The position numbers were made by a program, and so were the translations under genes. This document shows, one piece after another, positions 13,293 through 22,817 of a stretch of 36,802 nucleotides of DNA (position 1 is its first letter; the number at the start of each line of letters is the position of its first letter). The DNA is from a virus. Where the stretch lies: positions 1 to 36,802 of IMG/VR virus record IMGVR_UViG_3300045919_000452; one strand, 5' to 3'. The notes below the pieces were generated by a model that was given only the letters and a program-made list of their open reading frames with translations, ran no database searches and was not told the origin of the DNA.

Positions 13293-14117
13293 ATGGCAGA
13301 CAATTATACTTTTACGGCGGGCGCGGGCTCAATCGGTGCAGCAGATGATATTGGGGGCGTTCTATATCCACGCGTTAAGATGACGCACGGGGCAGATGGA
13401 TCGTCGACGGATGTGTCTACCGCATCACCAATGCCAGTCTCTCTTGCGAACACATCGGCAAACGCAACGGCGATTAAGACTGATGGTTCTGCCGTAACCC
13501 AACCAGTCAGTGGCACAGTTGCAGTCTCTACAATCAACTCAGTCGCGCCCGCGTTTGGTTCGGGTGTGCGTGGAGCGACGGTGCAGCGCGTCACCATCGC
13601 AACTGACGACACAGTGAAGACGGACGGTTCAGCAACGACTCAGCCAGTCAGTGGCACTATTGCTGTCTCAACCATAAACTCAGTAGCACCCGCGTTTAAT
13701 ACTGGCGTCCGTGGCGCGACAGTACAGCGCGTGACAATTGCGACGGATGATGTGGTTCAGACACAGAGTGTCCCTGTTGCTACTGGTGGCCTTTCGACGT
13801 TTCATTTAGTTTCGGCCGCGACGACTAACGCAACAAACATCAAGGCATCCGCAGGGCAAGTCTACGGATGGTATATCTACAACTCAAACGCCGCGGCGCG
13901 TAAGGTCGCTTTTCATAATACCGCAGGAACACCCACAGCAGGTGCATCTATTTTCTTCTCTCTCATGATCCCCGCAGGAGGAGCCGCGAATGTCGAATTT
14001 TCAAACGGTATCCCATTTTCTACAGGAATCGGAATCTCAACGGTAACAGGACTTGCCGACAACGACAGTGTTGCAGTCGCGGCGAATGACCTCATTATCA
14101 ACATTTTCTACAAATAG
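13293..14117 (+). CDS. Virion protein with duplicated 47-residue beta repeats
   Basis: A 274-aa protein starting MADNYTFTAGAGSIGAADDI, an N terminus I have seen on phage structural proteins that carry the segment VLYPRVKMTHGADG. Two tandem 47-residue units follow (residues 62-108 and 109-155), each with VSGTVAVSTINSVAPAF and RGATVQRVTIATDD. The C-terminal 110 residues form a beta-rich domain ending NDLIINIFYK that resembles a jelly-roll. It is probably a surface decoration or tail-associated protein. The two units are nearly identical in protein but heavily recoded in DNA. Confidence 0.65.
   Translation: MADNYTFTAGAGSIGAADDIGGVLYPRVKMTHGADGSSTDVSTASPMPVSLANTSANATAIKTDGSAVTQPVSGTVAVSTINSVAPAFGSGVRGATVQRVTIATDDTVKTDGSATTQPVSGTIAVSTINSVAPAFNTGVRGATVQRVTIATDDVVQTQSVPVATGGLSTFHLVSAATTNATNIKASAGQVYGWYIYNSNAAARKVAFHNTAGTPTAGASIFFSLMIPAGGAANVEFSNGIPFSTGIGISTVTGLADNDSVAVAANDLIINIFYK
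13476..13757 (+). repeat. Two tandem 141-bp units, recoded
   Basis: Units 13476-13616 and 13617-13757 encode the same 47-residue repeat. Counting codon by codon: 16 identical, 26 synonymous changes, 5 amino-acid changes. Confidence 0.85.
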
Positions 14118-14119
14118 AA

Positions 14120-14545
14120 ATGTCCCACTTTGCCCACGTACAAAATGGCATTGTCACTGAGGTACTGGTCATTGAGCAGGATGTTTTGAATACAGGCGCA
14201 TGGGGTAACCCTAGCGAATTTGTTCAGACATCGTTTAACACACTTTTGGGTGACTATAAATTAGGCTCTGACATAACAACAAAACTTGCGCTTAAAAGCT
14301 CAGGGACAAAGGCAGATAGAGACGCGCGCAATAGAAAAAACTTTGCAGGTGTTGGATATATCTATGATGCAAAACGTGACGCATTTTATGAGCCACAACC
14401 CTATAAGTCATGGGTACTCGATGAACTGACTTGCTTATGGCAGGCACCTATTCCATATCCCGAAGCACCTACAACTTCACCAGAACTATGGCACAGACCA
14501 ACTTACAAGTGGGATGAACAATCTCAAAACTGGGTAAAAGTATAA
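14120..14545 (+). CDS. Conserved phage tail-associated protein
   Basis: A 141-aa protein. MSHFAHVQNGIVTEVLVIEQ, the KNFAGVGYIYDAKRDAF region, PYKSWVLDELTCLWQAPIPYP and the Trp-rich end are the marks of a small protein family common in environmental tailed phages. The family has no proven function; it is encoded among tail and fibre genes as here, so a virion role is likely. Two bases separate it from the upstream stop. Confidence 0.72.
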   Translation: MSHFAHVQNGIVTEVLVIEQDVLNTGAWGNPSEFVQTSFNTLLGDYKLGSDITTKLALKSSGTKADRDARNRKNFAGVGYIYDAKRDAFYEPQPYKSWVLDELTCLWQAPIPYPEAPTTSPELWHRPTYKWDEQSQNWVKV

Positions 14546-14546
14546 T

Positions 14547-15428
14547 ATGGCAAACGCAACACTTCTTGTTATTGGAGGCGGAGGCGGAGGCGGTGGAGCA
14601 GCTGCGGGCGCAGGAGCCACTGGTGGTGGAGGCGCGGGTGGATACCAAGAAATAACTCAATCAATTACCGCGGGCACCTACACAATTACCGTTGGTGGCC
14701 CAGGGAGTGGAGCAAGTGGCGACAACGTCGGAGGAACAGGAATCGCTAGCTCCGTTGTCCAAGGGACAGGGACGACAGCAACAATTACTGCTAACGGTGG
14801 TGGTGGGGGTGGTAGTGGAAATAATAATGAAAACGGAGCAAATGGCGGTTCAGGTGGTGGTGGTGGTAACGGTTTGCCATCTGGTGGTAGTGGCGGAACA
14901 GGAAGCCAAGGAAGCAATGGAGCAACGATTACGGGCACACCAATCAATGGTGGTGGGGGTGGTGGTGGTGCAAGCACGGCGGGTCAATCATCCGCCGCCA
15001 AGCCAGCGGGTACGGGTGGAAACGGTGGTGATGGAACATCAAGTAGCATCACGGGCAGTGCAGTAACGCGCGCAGGTGGAGGAGGAGCAGGTGGTGCTAT
15101 CACTGGCGGTACTGGTGGCGCGGGTGGAGGAGGAAATGGTGGTGGGTCAGGAGCAAATGGGTCAGCGGGGTCAACAAACCTCGGCGGTGGTGGAGGTGGT
15201 GCACCTGGGACTGGCTTTAGTGGTGGAAATGGTGGCTCAGGTGTCGTCATTGTCTCAGTCCTCACAGCCGACTTCACAGGCTCAGGTGCAACCGACGGCT
15301 CATCGACAGGCCACACGAATGGAGCAAATACATACTTCGTCTTTACCTCATCCGGAACACTCACACTGACCGCAGCAGGAGCAGGCGCATCGTCGCACAA
15401 CTTATCAGCTTTAGGAGTAGGAGCATAA
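14547..15428 (+). CDS. Glycine-rich fibre/adhesin-like protein
   Basis: A 293-aa protein, mostly glycine with Ala, Ser, Thr and Asn. LLVIGGGGGGGGAAAGAG and GGGGAGGYQEITQSITAGTY at the start, followed by ITVGGPGSG, are typical of the glycine-rich domain found in phage receptor-binding proteins. A run of GGGGG segments alternates with short polar stretches (residues about 80-225), resembling a polyglycine sandwich. The C-terminal 60 residues (ANTYFVFTSSGTLTLTAAGA) are beta-rich. It is likely exposed on the tail and may contact the host. The simple-sequence DNA opens long false frames on both strands. Confidence 0.7.
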   Translation: MANATLLVIGGGGGGGGAAAGAGATGGGGAGGYQEITQSITAGTYTITVGGPGSGASGDNVGGTGIASSVVQGTGTTATITANGGGGGGSGNNNENGANGGSGGGGGNGLPSGGSGGTGSQGSNGATITGTPINGGGGGGGASTAGQSSAAKPAGTGGNGGDGTSSSITGSAVTRAGGGGAGGAITGGTGGAGGGGNGGGSGANGSAGSTNLGGGGGGAPGTGFSGGNGGSGVVIVSVLTADFTGSGATDGSSTGHTNGANTYFVFTSSGTLTLTAAGAGASSHNLSALGVGA

Positions 15429-15429
15429 T

Positions 15430-16596
15430 ATGGCAACAACATTCCCCACAACAATAGATACGTTTATTAACCCCAACGCGACCGACGACACAAACACAGT
15501 CTCGCACTCGACACAGCACACACACGTCAATGACGCGGTTGCTGCACTTGAGGCGAAAGTAGGCGCAGACTCATCCGCAGTCGCAACGTCACTCGACTAC
15601 AAGCTAAAAAACAGCGCATCAATATCTCCGGGGCATAAGCATACCGTAACGGCGACAGATTTTTCCGATGTGTCGATCACCGCAGTAGCCGACGGAAACG
15701 TCCTCACATACGATGGCGCATCATCAAAATGGAAAAACTCGACAACATCTGCGCCAGATGCGTCGACCTCAGTGAAGGGTGTGACAAAAATGAGCGTAGC
15801 GCCCGTTTCCGCTGTTGCACCTATCGCCGTTGGAGATAATGATGGACGTGTGCCAACACAAGCAGAGAATGACGCGCTAGTGGGGAACAACACGGATGTT
15901 GCCGTTGGTACAGGAAACAAGTTTGTGACGCAAACTGGCGCTCAACATAACGCCGAGAAATATGCAGCTGATGCAGGAGCGTCAGACACATATGTGATTA
16001 CACTATCTCCAGTGCCCACATCATATACAGCAGGAATGGTTGTCTACTTCAAGGCAAATACCGCGAACACGGGAGCAGCAACTCTTAATGTGAACAGTCT
16101 AGGAGCTAAGACAATAGTCAAAGGAATCAGTAGCACCCTCGACGATGGAGATATCGCTGCAGGGCAGTTGTGCATGGTTATTTATGATGGCACCAATTTT
16201 GTCCTGAACTCTCCACTGGCAAAAACGACATACACAAACGGAGTTACAACAAAAGATACAACTAATGCATCGACAACTCAGTCAATCGCCCACGGCCTCG
16301 GAAGAATACCAAAGAAAATTAGTATCTCGGCCAGCGTCGCAATGGGTAGTGGTGCGTATAATATTTGGCGCGCAAAAACAGTCTACAATGGCACGACGCA
16401 GTCATCCATGTCTGATACATGGGCGTCAGCAAATCCATTAAATGGAATATCAACTAGTTTTCAGTTATTTGATAATGCCTCTACTGGAAATCAAGCGGGG
16501 GTCATTACCGTAGATGCAACAAACATTAACATTGCGTGGACAAAAACGGGTAGCCCTACTCAGACATGGACTCTTTTATGGGAAGCAGAAGGATAA
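15430..16596 (+). CDS. Tail fibre protein
   Basis: A 388-aa protein. The N-terminal part (TQHTHVNDAVAALEAKVG) is the helical segment that often follows a virion-attachment peptide in fibres. LTYDGASSKWKNS is a common fibre shaft motif. The middle (YVITLSPVPTSYTAGMVVYF, then TGAATLNVNSLGAKTIVK) is a well-known fibre module, and the C-terminal 110 residues are a beta-rich head, perhaps the receptor-binding tip. It starts in the TAATATG context shared with neighbours. Confidence 0.78.
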   Translation: MATTFPTTIDTFINPNATDDTNTVSHSTQHTHVNDAVAALEAKVGADSSAVATSLDYKLKNSASISPGHKHTVTATDFSDVSITAVADGNVLTYDGASSKWKNSTTSAPDASTSVKGVTKMSVAPVSAVAPIAVGDNDGRVPTQAENDALVGNNTDVAVGTGNKFVTQTGAQHNAEKYAADAGASDTYVITLSPVPTSYTAGMVVYFKANTANTGAATLNVNSLGAKTIVKGISSTLDDGDIAAGQLCMVIYDGTNFVLNSPLAKTTYTNGVTTKDTTNASTTQSIAHGLGRIPKKISISASVAMGSGAYNIWRAKTVYNGTTQSSMSDTWASANPLNGISTSFQLFDNASTGNQAGVITVDATNINIAWTKTGSPTQTWTLLWEAEG

Positions 16597-16600
16597 ACTT

Positions 16601-18037
16601 ATGAAACAATATACGCAAAAACTAACAAACTTCAAGCAAGGAATGATCCCCAATCTGTACGGTAACGGGCTGGCTCGCCTTGAGCATTTCAACACAATAA
16701 CGGAGCAGGCTCAACCGTTCAAAACTCTTTCTGCGAGTACTCATGCATCCGGGTCAATAGTCACGGCTGCACTTAAGGCGTTCACAAGAACAAATGATGT
16801 TATATATGCTATTGGGGTTGATATAAGCACGCCAGCGAATCCTTATGTGCATAAGTGGGTGACATCAGAGTGGCAAGGGCTCGGATCGTTTGGCGCTGGA
16901 GGGTCTGCGTCGCCTGTTATTTGGTCATATCTTGGGAAAATATATGGTCTAAAATCAGGGACACACATTTGGGAAATGACAACTGCGCTGGCGTTTAATG
17001 GAACATTCCATGTTCTTTCATATACAACATTTTGTGACCCAGTAATACACTCAAAAGATGGACTTTGCTACGTTTTTACTGACAATAAAGTTTCCGTGTT
17101 TAATTCAGCTGGAAGCTCAGTCCAGCTTGCTCTTACTCTTCCAACAAATTTTGTTATTTCATCAGGTGATGAGTGGGGTGACTATCTTGTGATTGCAGGT
17201 TTTGACAGTACAACAGGAAAATCAACTGTGTATGTGTGGGATAGAGACATTTCACTAGCGACACTTTCACAAAAATTTGAGATGGGCTCTGAAAAAATAT
17301 TGCATGTTGCGAATCTCAACCGGTCACTATTTATCGTCTCACTTCGCGCCGATGCAGGAAACTCAGATTGGTCAGAGAAGCCATCTTTGGTTATACGATA
17401 CATAAATGGAGAAAGAATTGAGCTCAAAAATGAGTATCGCTTTGAGTCTTTTGCGAACAACGCAAACAAATCAGGAGGTAAGTTTTCGCTAGATAATAGA
17501 TTATATTTTGCAGGATTGGCAAAATTTATTGGTGATACGGCAGCAAAGAACTATATATTTGTCCTTGATGAAGTCGGCAATCTTACTGTTGCACAAAATG
17601 CATCAGTAAACTCTGGCACATCTCTTATAACAGGAATATTCCGCGAAGGAGAGTCATTTTGGCTTGCGGGTGGATCTGACGGAGCATGGAACACCATAAA
17701 TACATTTGCGACGACATCGGTTATTGAAACGACAAGATATCGATCGGGAGATATGACAAAATCTGTAGATTTCTTGGGAGCAGTGGTTGAATTTGAACCA
17801 CTACCCGCAGGTGCCACTGTTGTATTGCAATCTCGCGCCGACGCCTCGACGACGTGGGTGACACTCGCTACTTTTTCAGTAGATGATTCTGTAAAGGGGG
17901 TGATAACAAAACAGGGGTGCTCAACAACGCCTGTAGTTGCCAAAGAGAGACAGTTTAGGATTGAGTCTTTTGGTGGCGCTGTCATAACGGGTTATCAGAT
18001 AGACATGGTAGAAATTAATGATGCGGCTTATGGATGA
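16601..18037 (+). CDS. Large beta-rich tail protein, possible beta-propeller nozzle
   Basis: A 478-aa protein beginning MKQYTQKLTNFKQGMIPNLY; SD AAGGA lies 7-8 nt before this ATG, so in-frame upstream codons within the fibre gene are ignored. It consists of repeated short strands with motifs such as IYGLKSGTHIWEM, LCYVFTDNKVSVF, STVYVWDRD and NYIFVLDEVGNL, which read like blades of a propeller. T7-like podoviruses have a propeller-type nozzle protein (gp12) in the same operon region, so a tail-tip role is plausible. The last 100 residues form a separate beta domain. Function is inferred. Confidence 0.6.
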   Translation: MKQYTQKLTNFKQGMIPNLYGNGLARLEHFNTITEQAQPFKTLSASTHASGSIVTAALKAFTRTNDVIYAIGVDISTPANPYVHKWVTSEWQGLGSFGAGGSASPVIWSYLGKIYGLKSGTHIWEMTTALAFNGTFHVLSYTTFCDPVIHSKDGLCYVFTDNKVSVFNSAGSSVQLALTLPTNFVISSGDEWGDYLVIAGFDSTTGKSTVYVWDRDISLATLSQKFEMGSEKILHVANLNRSLFIVSLRADAGNSDWSEKPSLVIRYINGERIELKNEYRFESFANNANKSGGKFSLDNRLYFAGLAKFIGDTAAKNYIFVLDEVGNLTVAQNASVNSGTSLITGIFREGESFWLAGGSDGAWNTINTFATTSVIETTRYRSGDMTKSVDFLGAVVEFEPLPAGATVVLQSRADASTTWVTLATFSVDDSVKGVITKQGCSTTPVVAKERQFRIESFGGAVITGYQIDMVEINDAAYG

Positions 18038-18332
18038 ACAACGAATGCGGCAAATAGTGCGTGAGGAAATCGCCTATTTTGCAAAGAATGATAAATTTGT
18101 TTTTGAAAAACCTCTCGTCATGGCAGATGGTAGAAACATACAAGTGGGAGCCACTACTGGCACAAGGCTTGGAACAAGCGCAATACAAAAATTGGGTTTC
18201 TTTGGTAAAACTCCAGTAGTGCAAAGATCTACAATCGCGTCTCCTAGTGCAGGAACGACAATAGATGCACAGTCGCGCACGGCAATTGATGCAATCCGCC
18301 AGGCATTAATTGATTTGGGATTAACTGCATAA
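18018..18332 (+). CDS. Small virion protein with 'KLGFFGKTPVVQ' motif
   Basis: A 104-aa protein. ATTGTRLGTSAIQKLGFFG followed by KTPVVQRS, and an alanine-rich C-terminal helix ending LIDLGLTA, form a module widespread at the C termini of phage fibres and in small virion proteins. Three in-frame ATGs (18018, 18021, 18030) all overlap the previous gene; the choice is uncertain. Probably part of the tail or fibre complex. Confidence 0.65.
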   Translation: MMRLMDEQRMRQIVREEIAYFAKNDKFVFEKPLVMADGRNIQVGATTGTRLGTSAIQKLGFFGKTPVVQRSTIASPSAGTTIDAQSRTAIDAIRQALIDLGLTA

Positions 18333-18335
18333 ATA

Positions 18336-18344
18336 TGGTAAAAT
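18336..18344 (+). promoter_or_regulatory. Extended -10 promoter, nearly leaderless
   Basis: TGG-TAAAAT (-10 at 18339-18344). Predicted start about 18351, 3 nt before the ATG at 18354. No -35 seen. Confidence 0.4.
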
Positions 18345-18353
18345 TATAACAGT

Positions 18354-19871
18354 ATGCCATTCACTACAACATCATACGACCCACTAACAGGCAGAACGAC
18401 CGCGCAGCAAACGGATAGCGCGGGAGGAAACGTTACTCAAACACAACAAGTTGCGCAGACTCCTGTTGCTACTCCTCTTTTAGCGCAACCAACGATGCCG
18501 GTCACTGCGTCCTCAATTTCTCCGGCTACGCCTACGAACATAACGCAACCCAACAATGTCCCAGTACCGGATGTCTCTTCTTTGCAGTCGCAAATTGATA
18601 CTATAAATGCGCAACAAGCGACACCGGAGGAACAAAACATTTCTGCAACACAGAAGCGCATTAACGATCTTTCAGGATTTACTGCGCAAGAGGAAGCAAG
18701 AAAGGCTGCGCTGCTGGCCGACCCGGCGCTACAGGCAAAGAGACAGTCTGTACAAGATTTAACGACACAGCTGAACTCACTTATTGCAGAGTCTAAGGCA
18801 ATTCCTGTGCGCATTCAACAAGATGCTCTTGGTAGGGGCGTTACGGCAGGAGGGATGGCACCAATACAGGCAGCTCAGTTGCGCAACAATGCTATTCAGT
18901 CACTGTCTGTTGGATCACTATTGTCTGCATCACAGGGGAATCTCACGTTGGCGCTTGACCAAGTTGACCGCTCAATACAAGCTGAATTTGGGCCCAAAAA
19001 AGCCGAGCTTGCCGCTCTTCAAGCGAATCTCGACAATATGCTCAAAGACCCCAATCTTTCCTTAGGCCAGAAAAAGCGCGCAGAAATTGCACAAGCAAGA
19101 CTTGATGCAGAAAAAACAAAGGTTGCACAACAGGAGCAGGACAAACAAGCGACAAAGGATGCCGTCATAAGCGCAGTATCAAAAAATACTGGGAATCCAA
19201 AACTGACATCTATTGCAATGGGCGCACTTAACAAGGCAACGTCTGCTGCGGAGGTAGCGCAAATTGTGCAACAACTAGGACTGTCTACGATGACAGAGGA
19301 GCAAAGATTGTCACAGAGTAATGCGGATAGGGCATTTAATCAGAGCGCGTATCAGTTTGGAGTCCAACAGGATGCAAAGAACGCTGCCAGCGCTACAAGT
19401 AACGCACCAGTTACACCAGAACAGGCACAAAAAAGTAAAGACCAACTGGATCTTGTCATGAAAACACTTGATAAAGCAGATGCGCTATCAGGGCGTTCGG
19501 GAAGTGACACGATGTGGGAAAAACTAAAACAAAACGTTGGGGGACAAACAGAGTTTACAAATCTAGTTGCCCTGACAAACACCCTACGCACAAACGTACT
19601 TACAATGCAGACTGACCCAGCAATAAAAAAGTTTTTTGGCCCACAAATGTCTAATGCCGATGTGCAACTTATGACCGCAGCCGGAACTACGCTAAACCCA
19701 TCATTACAAAGCCCAGAGGCACTGAAAGAAGAAATTGGTAGAATAAAGGATCTTGTGCAAAGGGCAAAAGATGCAGTTGCCACAGGGGAGAGTGGGTCAA
19801 GTCAGTCCGGGTCACAATTAAGCAGTGACTACAATTCATATTTGCGTGCAATTGGGCAACTACAACCATAA
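18354..19871 (+). CDS. Putative internal virion (ejection) protein, helical
   Basis: A 505-aa protein, first of two large genes after the tail module. A disordered Thr/Gln/Pro-rich first 90 residues leads to long helices rich in Gln, Ala and charged residues (AELAALQANLDNMLKDPNLS; RAEIAQARLDAEKTKVAQQE). The C terminus is Ser/Gly-rich. Long helical, Gln/Ala-rich proteins in this position in podoviruses are ejected with the DNA to form a channel through the envelope. No enzyme motif is visible. Alternative: a structural core protein. Confidence 0.55.
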   Translation: MPFTTTSYDPLTGRTTAQQTDSAGGNVTQTQQVAQTPVATPLLAQPTMPVTASSISPATPTNITQPNNVPVPDVSSLQSQIDTINAQQATPEEQNISATQKRINDLSGFTAQEEARKAALLADPALQAKRQSVQDLTTQLNSLIAESKAIPVRIQQDALGRGVTAGGMAPIQAAQLRNNAIQSLSVGSLLSASQGNLTLALDQVDRSIQAEFGPKKAELAALQANLDNMLKDPNLSLGQKKRAEIAQARLDAEKTKVAQQEQDKQATKDAVISAVSKNTGNPKLTSIAMGALNKATSAAEVAQIVQQLGLSTMTEEQRLSQSNADRAFNQSAYQFGVQQDAKNAASATSNAPVTPEQAQKSKDQLDLVMKTLDKADALSGRSGSDTMWEKLKQNVGGQTEFTNLVALTNTLRTNVLTMQTDPAIKKFFGPQMSNADVQLMTAAGTTLNPSLQSPEALKEEIGRIKDLVQRAKDAVATGESGSSQSGSQLSSDYNSYLRAIGQLQP

Positions 19872-19873
19872 AC

Positions 19874-22381
19874 ATGTCGACATATACAGCACTCACGCCG
19901 CAGCAGTTCAAAAGCGCCAGGGACGCTGGATTTTCTGTTGATAAAATAATTAAACACGAACAAACACGCAAGGCACAAGCAACACCCGCGGGACAATTTG
20001 ATGTACCCTCGAAACAGCAACAGCCACAGGTAGTTGACCACCAGGCACTACTCGCATCACTAAAAGAGAAGGCGCCGAAACTCGCTGAGGACGCCGCAGC
20101 GCGAGCATCGCTATTTGCTTCCGGTCGAGGGCTTATCGATCAAACTGCATATGACATTGGAGACATTGCAACTCAATCTGAACAAGGACTTGGGAAAACA
20201 ATTGGGAATACCTTGGCAGTAAATACTGGTGTCACTGATACGGCAAACCAAATAAGTGAGGATTCAAGAAAAATGGGCGTGGCATTTTTACGACATATTT
20301 CTGAGGACTCTTCTATGGGTAGGGATACAACAAGACTGAAACAGGCGTATAATAAATGGAGACAAACGACACCAGATGTGCAAGGAATACTTCCAGAACT
20401 TCCCACAACAGAACAAGCTGGTGGGCAACTTTTGGGGACTGCACTTGATGTGCTAACCATTGGAACATATGGAAAGGCCGCGCAGGGGATGACAACCGCT
20501 GAGCTTGCGAGCAAGACACCATCTATTGCTACCGGGGTTGAATCTCTTGCAATAAAACCTAAAGGTCTTTTAACAAAAGAAGGTGCAGGTCGCGTTGGGG
20601 CTGGGGGTGCTATCGGGTATGGATATGACGTCTCACAAGGACTCCAGGGCAACCGTGGAGAAGATAGAACTGGCGCTAATGCACTTATGCCGGGCATGGG
20701 TACAGTTATTGGTACGAGCTTGCCAGCCCTTTCAGGCGCTGCACAATCAACAAAGAGTGCAGTGAACCTAGATCGTCATATAAATGAACTTGAGCAAGGA
20801 TATAAAGACCTTGCAAGTGGTACAAAATCAGGAAAAATAAATGTATCAAAAATAGACGCAAAGACAGCCGCAATGAACAAGTCGGGCACAACAGGAAAAA
20901 CACCTGAGCGTGTTTTGGCAGAGGCAAGAATAATCCCCAAACATACTGGGACAAAGCTGGATACAGTTGAGCAGGCCGCTGAATATAAAAACTCGATTAA
21001 GCCACTTTTTGAGGCAAATACTGCAGCATTAAAAGAGGTGGGCATGTCAACGACACCCGTGTCACTTGATACGATTGAACAAGATGCAATTTCACGCGCA
21101 AGAAATGCTGGCAAAGTGGGTACACACCAAGAAACAATGATCGCGAACATTGAGAAAGAATTTGAGGCACTGCGCAAACAAAATCCTAGTGGATCTATGA
21201 GTATTGGAAATATCGATAACACAAAGTCCGCATACTGGGATAGTATTTTTGGAAATAAGAGCACCCTCGAGTCGGACAAGCTGAAAGGAGATAGTGACTA
21301 CTATATTGCCAAGTCTATGCAAAAGACAATTGAGAATGTCGCGCGTGATGCTGGGCATGAGGACGTAGCACAGTTAAACCGTGAAATTGGTGACAGGCTT
21401 GGTGCGGCAAAGTTTCTTGCATCATTGGATGGTACAACAATCAAGGGAGGACGCCTGCTAAAGTATGCCACCTCACTCGTTGGTGCATCTATGGGTAATA
21501 GCATCCCTGCGAAGATACTCGGAGCAATCGGGGGAAATCTTGTTGGAGATATGCTTATTAGTGCAAATGTTTCATCTCCAATAAAGAGACTCATATTGAG
21601 GAATATGCAGATTAAAGATCCTGCCGCGTATCTTGCAACAGTAAAATGGTTGGAAAAACAGAATCTTGATAGGGAAACGCGGCTGCTTCTACCGGCTCCC
21701 GCAGAATTAGGAAGCGCGAAAAACCCAATAATCCCTCCAGCGCCTACAACATATGAGCCACGGACAAAACAGCAGTACAGTCAGCAAATAGAGGACTTTC
21801 TAAATAGCGGAGAAAATGTACCACTACGAGACCACCGTAGTGGGGTTGATGAAAAAACAATCAACGAGTTTTTTCGTACATCATCAGAAGCAAACCCAAA
21901 AACAATCTATGACACCATCTACGAACTTCAACTAGATGCAGAAATACAAAAGGAAGTATTAGACAACAATAGTGCAAAGGAGTTGCTTAAATATACGAAT
22001 AAGAGAACGGGTGAACTTCCACAAGTAACAGGACAGAAGTTTGACTATCGGGGTAAACGAAGAGATCCTCGCGTTGTAAAGAGTCAATACGGAGTAAAGG
22101 GGGATGATCTTATGTCTGAACTAGGATACTCAGATACCGAAGAGGCAGCGCGCGCACTTGAACAATATCAAGCACAGCGCGAACGATATAACAATACACT
22201 AAGTGCAATTCAGCACTACAAAGCAATTGCAAAGGAAAGAGGGATACCCAATCCGTATGCTCAGTTAAAGTCTCCTGCTAAGAAGCAAACGACTGCTGTG
22301 ATGATGATGGTGGCTAACATATCTCCCAACACTACAACATTCTCTCCAGAAGTCCAGCGACTTATCAACATGTCAAAATAA
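19874..22381 (+). CDS. Large putative internal virion (ejection) protein
   Basis: An 835-aa protein, 2 bases after the preceding gene. Residues about 175-200 (AGGQLLGTALDVLTIGTYGK), 235-260 and 275-290 are glycine-rich and hydrophobic and could insert in a membrane; a second hydrophobic stretch is near 540 (LVGASMGNSIPAKILGAIGG). The rest is helical with charged coiled segments. This mix of soluble helices and potential membrane segments fits ejection proteins that form the trans-envelope channel. No lytic transglycosylase motif is seen. Function inferred from size, position and composition. Confidence 0.55.
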   Translation: MSTYTALTPQQFKSARDAGFSVDKIIKHEQTRKAQATPAGQFDVPSKQQQPQVVDHQALLASLKEKAPKLAEDAAARASLFASGRGLIDQTAYDIGDIATQSEQGLGKTIGNTLAVNTGVTDTANQISEDSRKMGVAFLRHISEDSSMGRDTTRLKQAYNKWRQTTPDVQGILPELPTTEQAGGQLLGTALDVLTIGTYGKAAQGMTTAELASKTPSIATGVESLAIKPKGLLTKEGAGRVGAGGAIGYGYDVSQGLQGNRGEDRTGANALMPGMGTVIGTSLPALSGAAQSTKSAVNLDRHINELEQGYKDLASGTKSGKINVSKIDAKTAAMNKSGTTGKTPERVLAEARIIPKHTGTKLDTVEQAAEYKNSIKPLFEANTAALKEVGMSTTPVSLDTIEQDAISRARNAGKVGTHQETMIANIEKEFEALRKQNPSGSMSIGNIDNTKSAYWDSIFGNKSTLESDKLKGDSDYYIAKSMQKTIENVARDAGHEDVAQLNREIGDRLGAAKFLASLDGTTIKGGRLLKYATSLVGASMGNSIPAKILGAIGGNLVGDMLISANVSSPIKRLILRNMQIKDPAAYLATVKWLEKQNLDRETRLLLPAPAELGSAKNPIIPPAPTTYEPRTKQQYSQQIEDFLNSGENVPLRDHRSGVDEKTINEFFRTSSEANPKTIYDTIYELQLDAEIQKEVLDNNSAKELLKYTNKRTGELPQVTGQKFDYRGKRRDPRVVKSQYGVKGDDLMSELGYSDTEEAARALEQYQAQRERYNNTLSAIQHYKAIAKERGIPNPYAQLKSPAKKQTTAVMMMVANISPNTTTFSPEVQRLINMSK

Positions 22382-22382
22382 A

Positions 22383-22817
22383 ATGGATATCAACCTTGCA
22401 CAAGCTAAAAAACTCCTCGCGCTAGAATCTGACCCAAAGTTGGCTATTTTTGATGAGCTTGAGCAAGTAAATGAGTCTCTTAAGGGCGTGATTGATGCCG
22501 TGAAAGCCTCAAAAACAACAGAAATCAACGTTGCGAATAGCGAAGACCTTAGACTAGACTTATCTCCGTTAGAGCGCAATTTTGACGCATTAAAGGCGTC
22601 TGTAGAGTCTGTTACGGAGGCAGTAAAAGCCGAAAAGGAACTTGATCTATCTACTGTTGAAAAACTGCTTTCACAAATAGTAAAGAAAGAAGATAGTCCA
22701 GTAGATACTAGACACCTACAAGAGATATGCGACACACTCGATTCTGTGCTTTATGCCGTGCAGACAATGGCAAGTAAATCAAACGAGAGTATCTCTGTGA
22801 CTCTAAAAATAGTATGA
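22383..22817 (+). CDS. Helical virion-associated protein (144 aa)
   Basis: Alternating heptad-like segments (LEQVNESLKGVIDAVKASKT; LERNFDALKASVESVTEAVK) predict a coiled coil, ending in the short strand SISVTLKIV. One base follows the upstream stop, and it overlaps the next gene as ATGA. Placed just before fibre genes it may be a trimeric connector of the fibre. No known family. Confidence 0.6.
   Translation: MDINLAQAKKLLALESDPKLAIFDELEQVNESLKGVIDAVKASKTTEINVANSEDLRLDLSPLERNFDALKASVESVTEAVKAEKELDLSTVEKLLSQIVKKEDSPVDTRHLQEICDTLDSVLYAVQTMASKSNESISVTLKIV

Noticed and set aside
14678-15454. Several long Pro- or Val-rich frames opposite or within the glycine-rich gene
   Set aside because: GGN-repeat DNA leaves all frames open; the glycine-rich frame alone matches a known fibre domain and is packed between neighbours.
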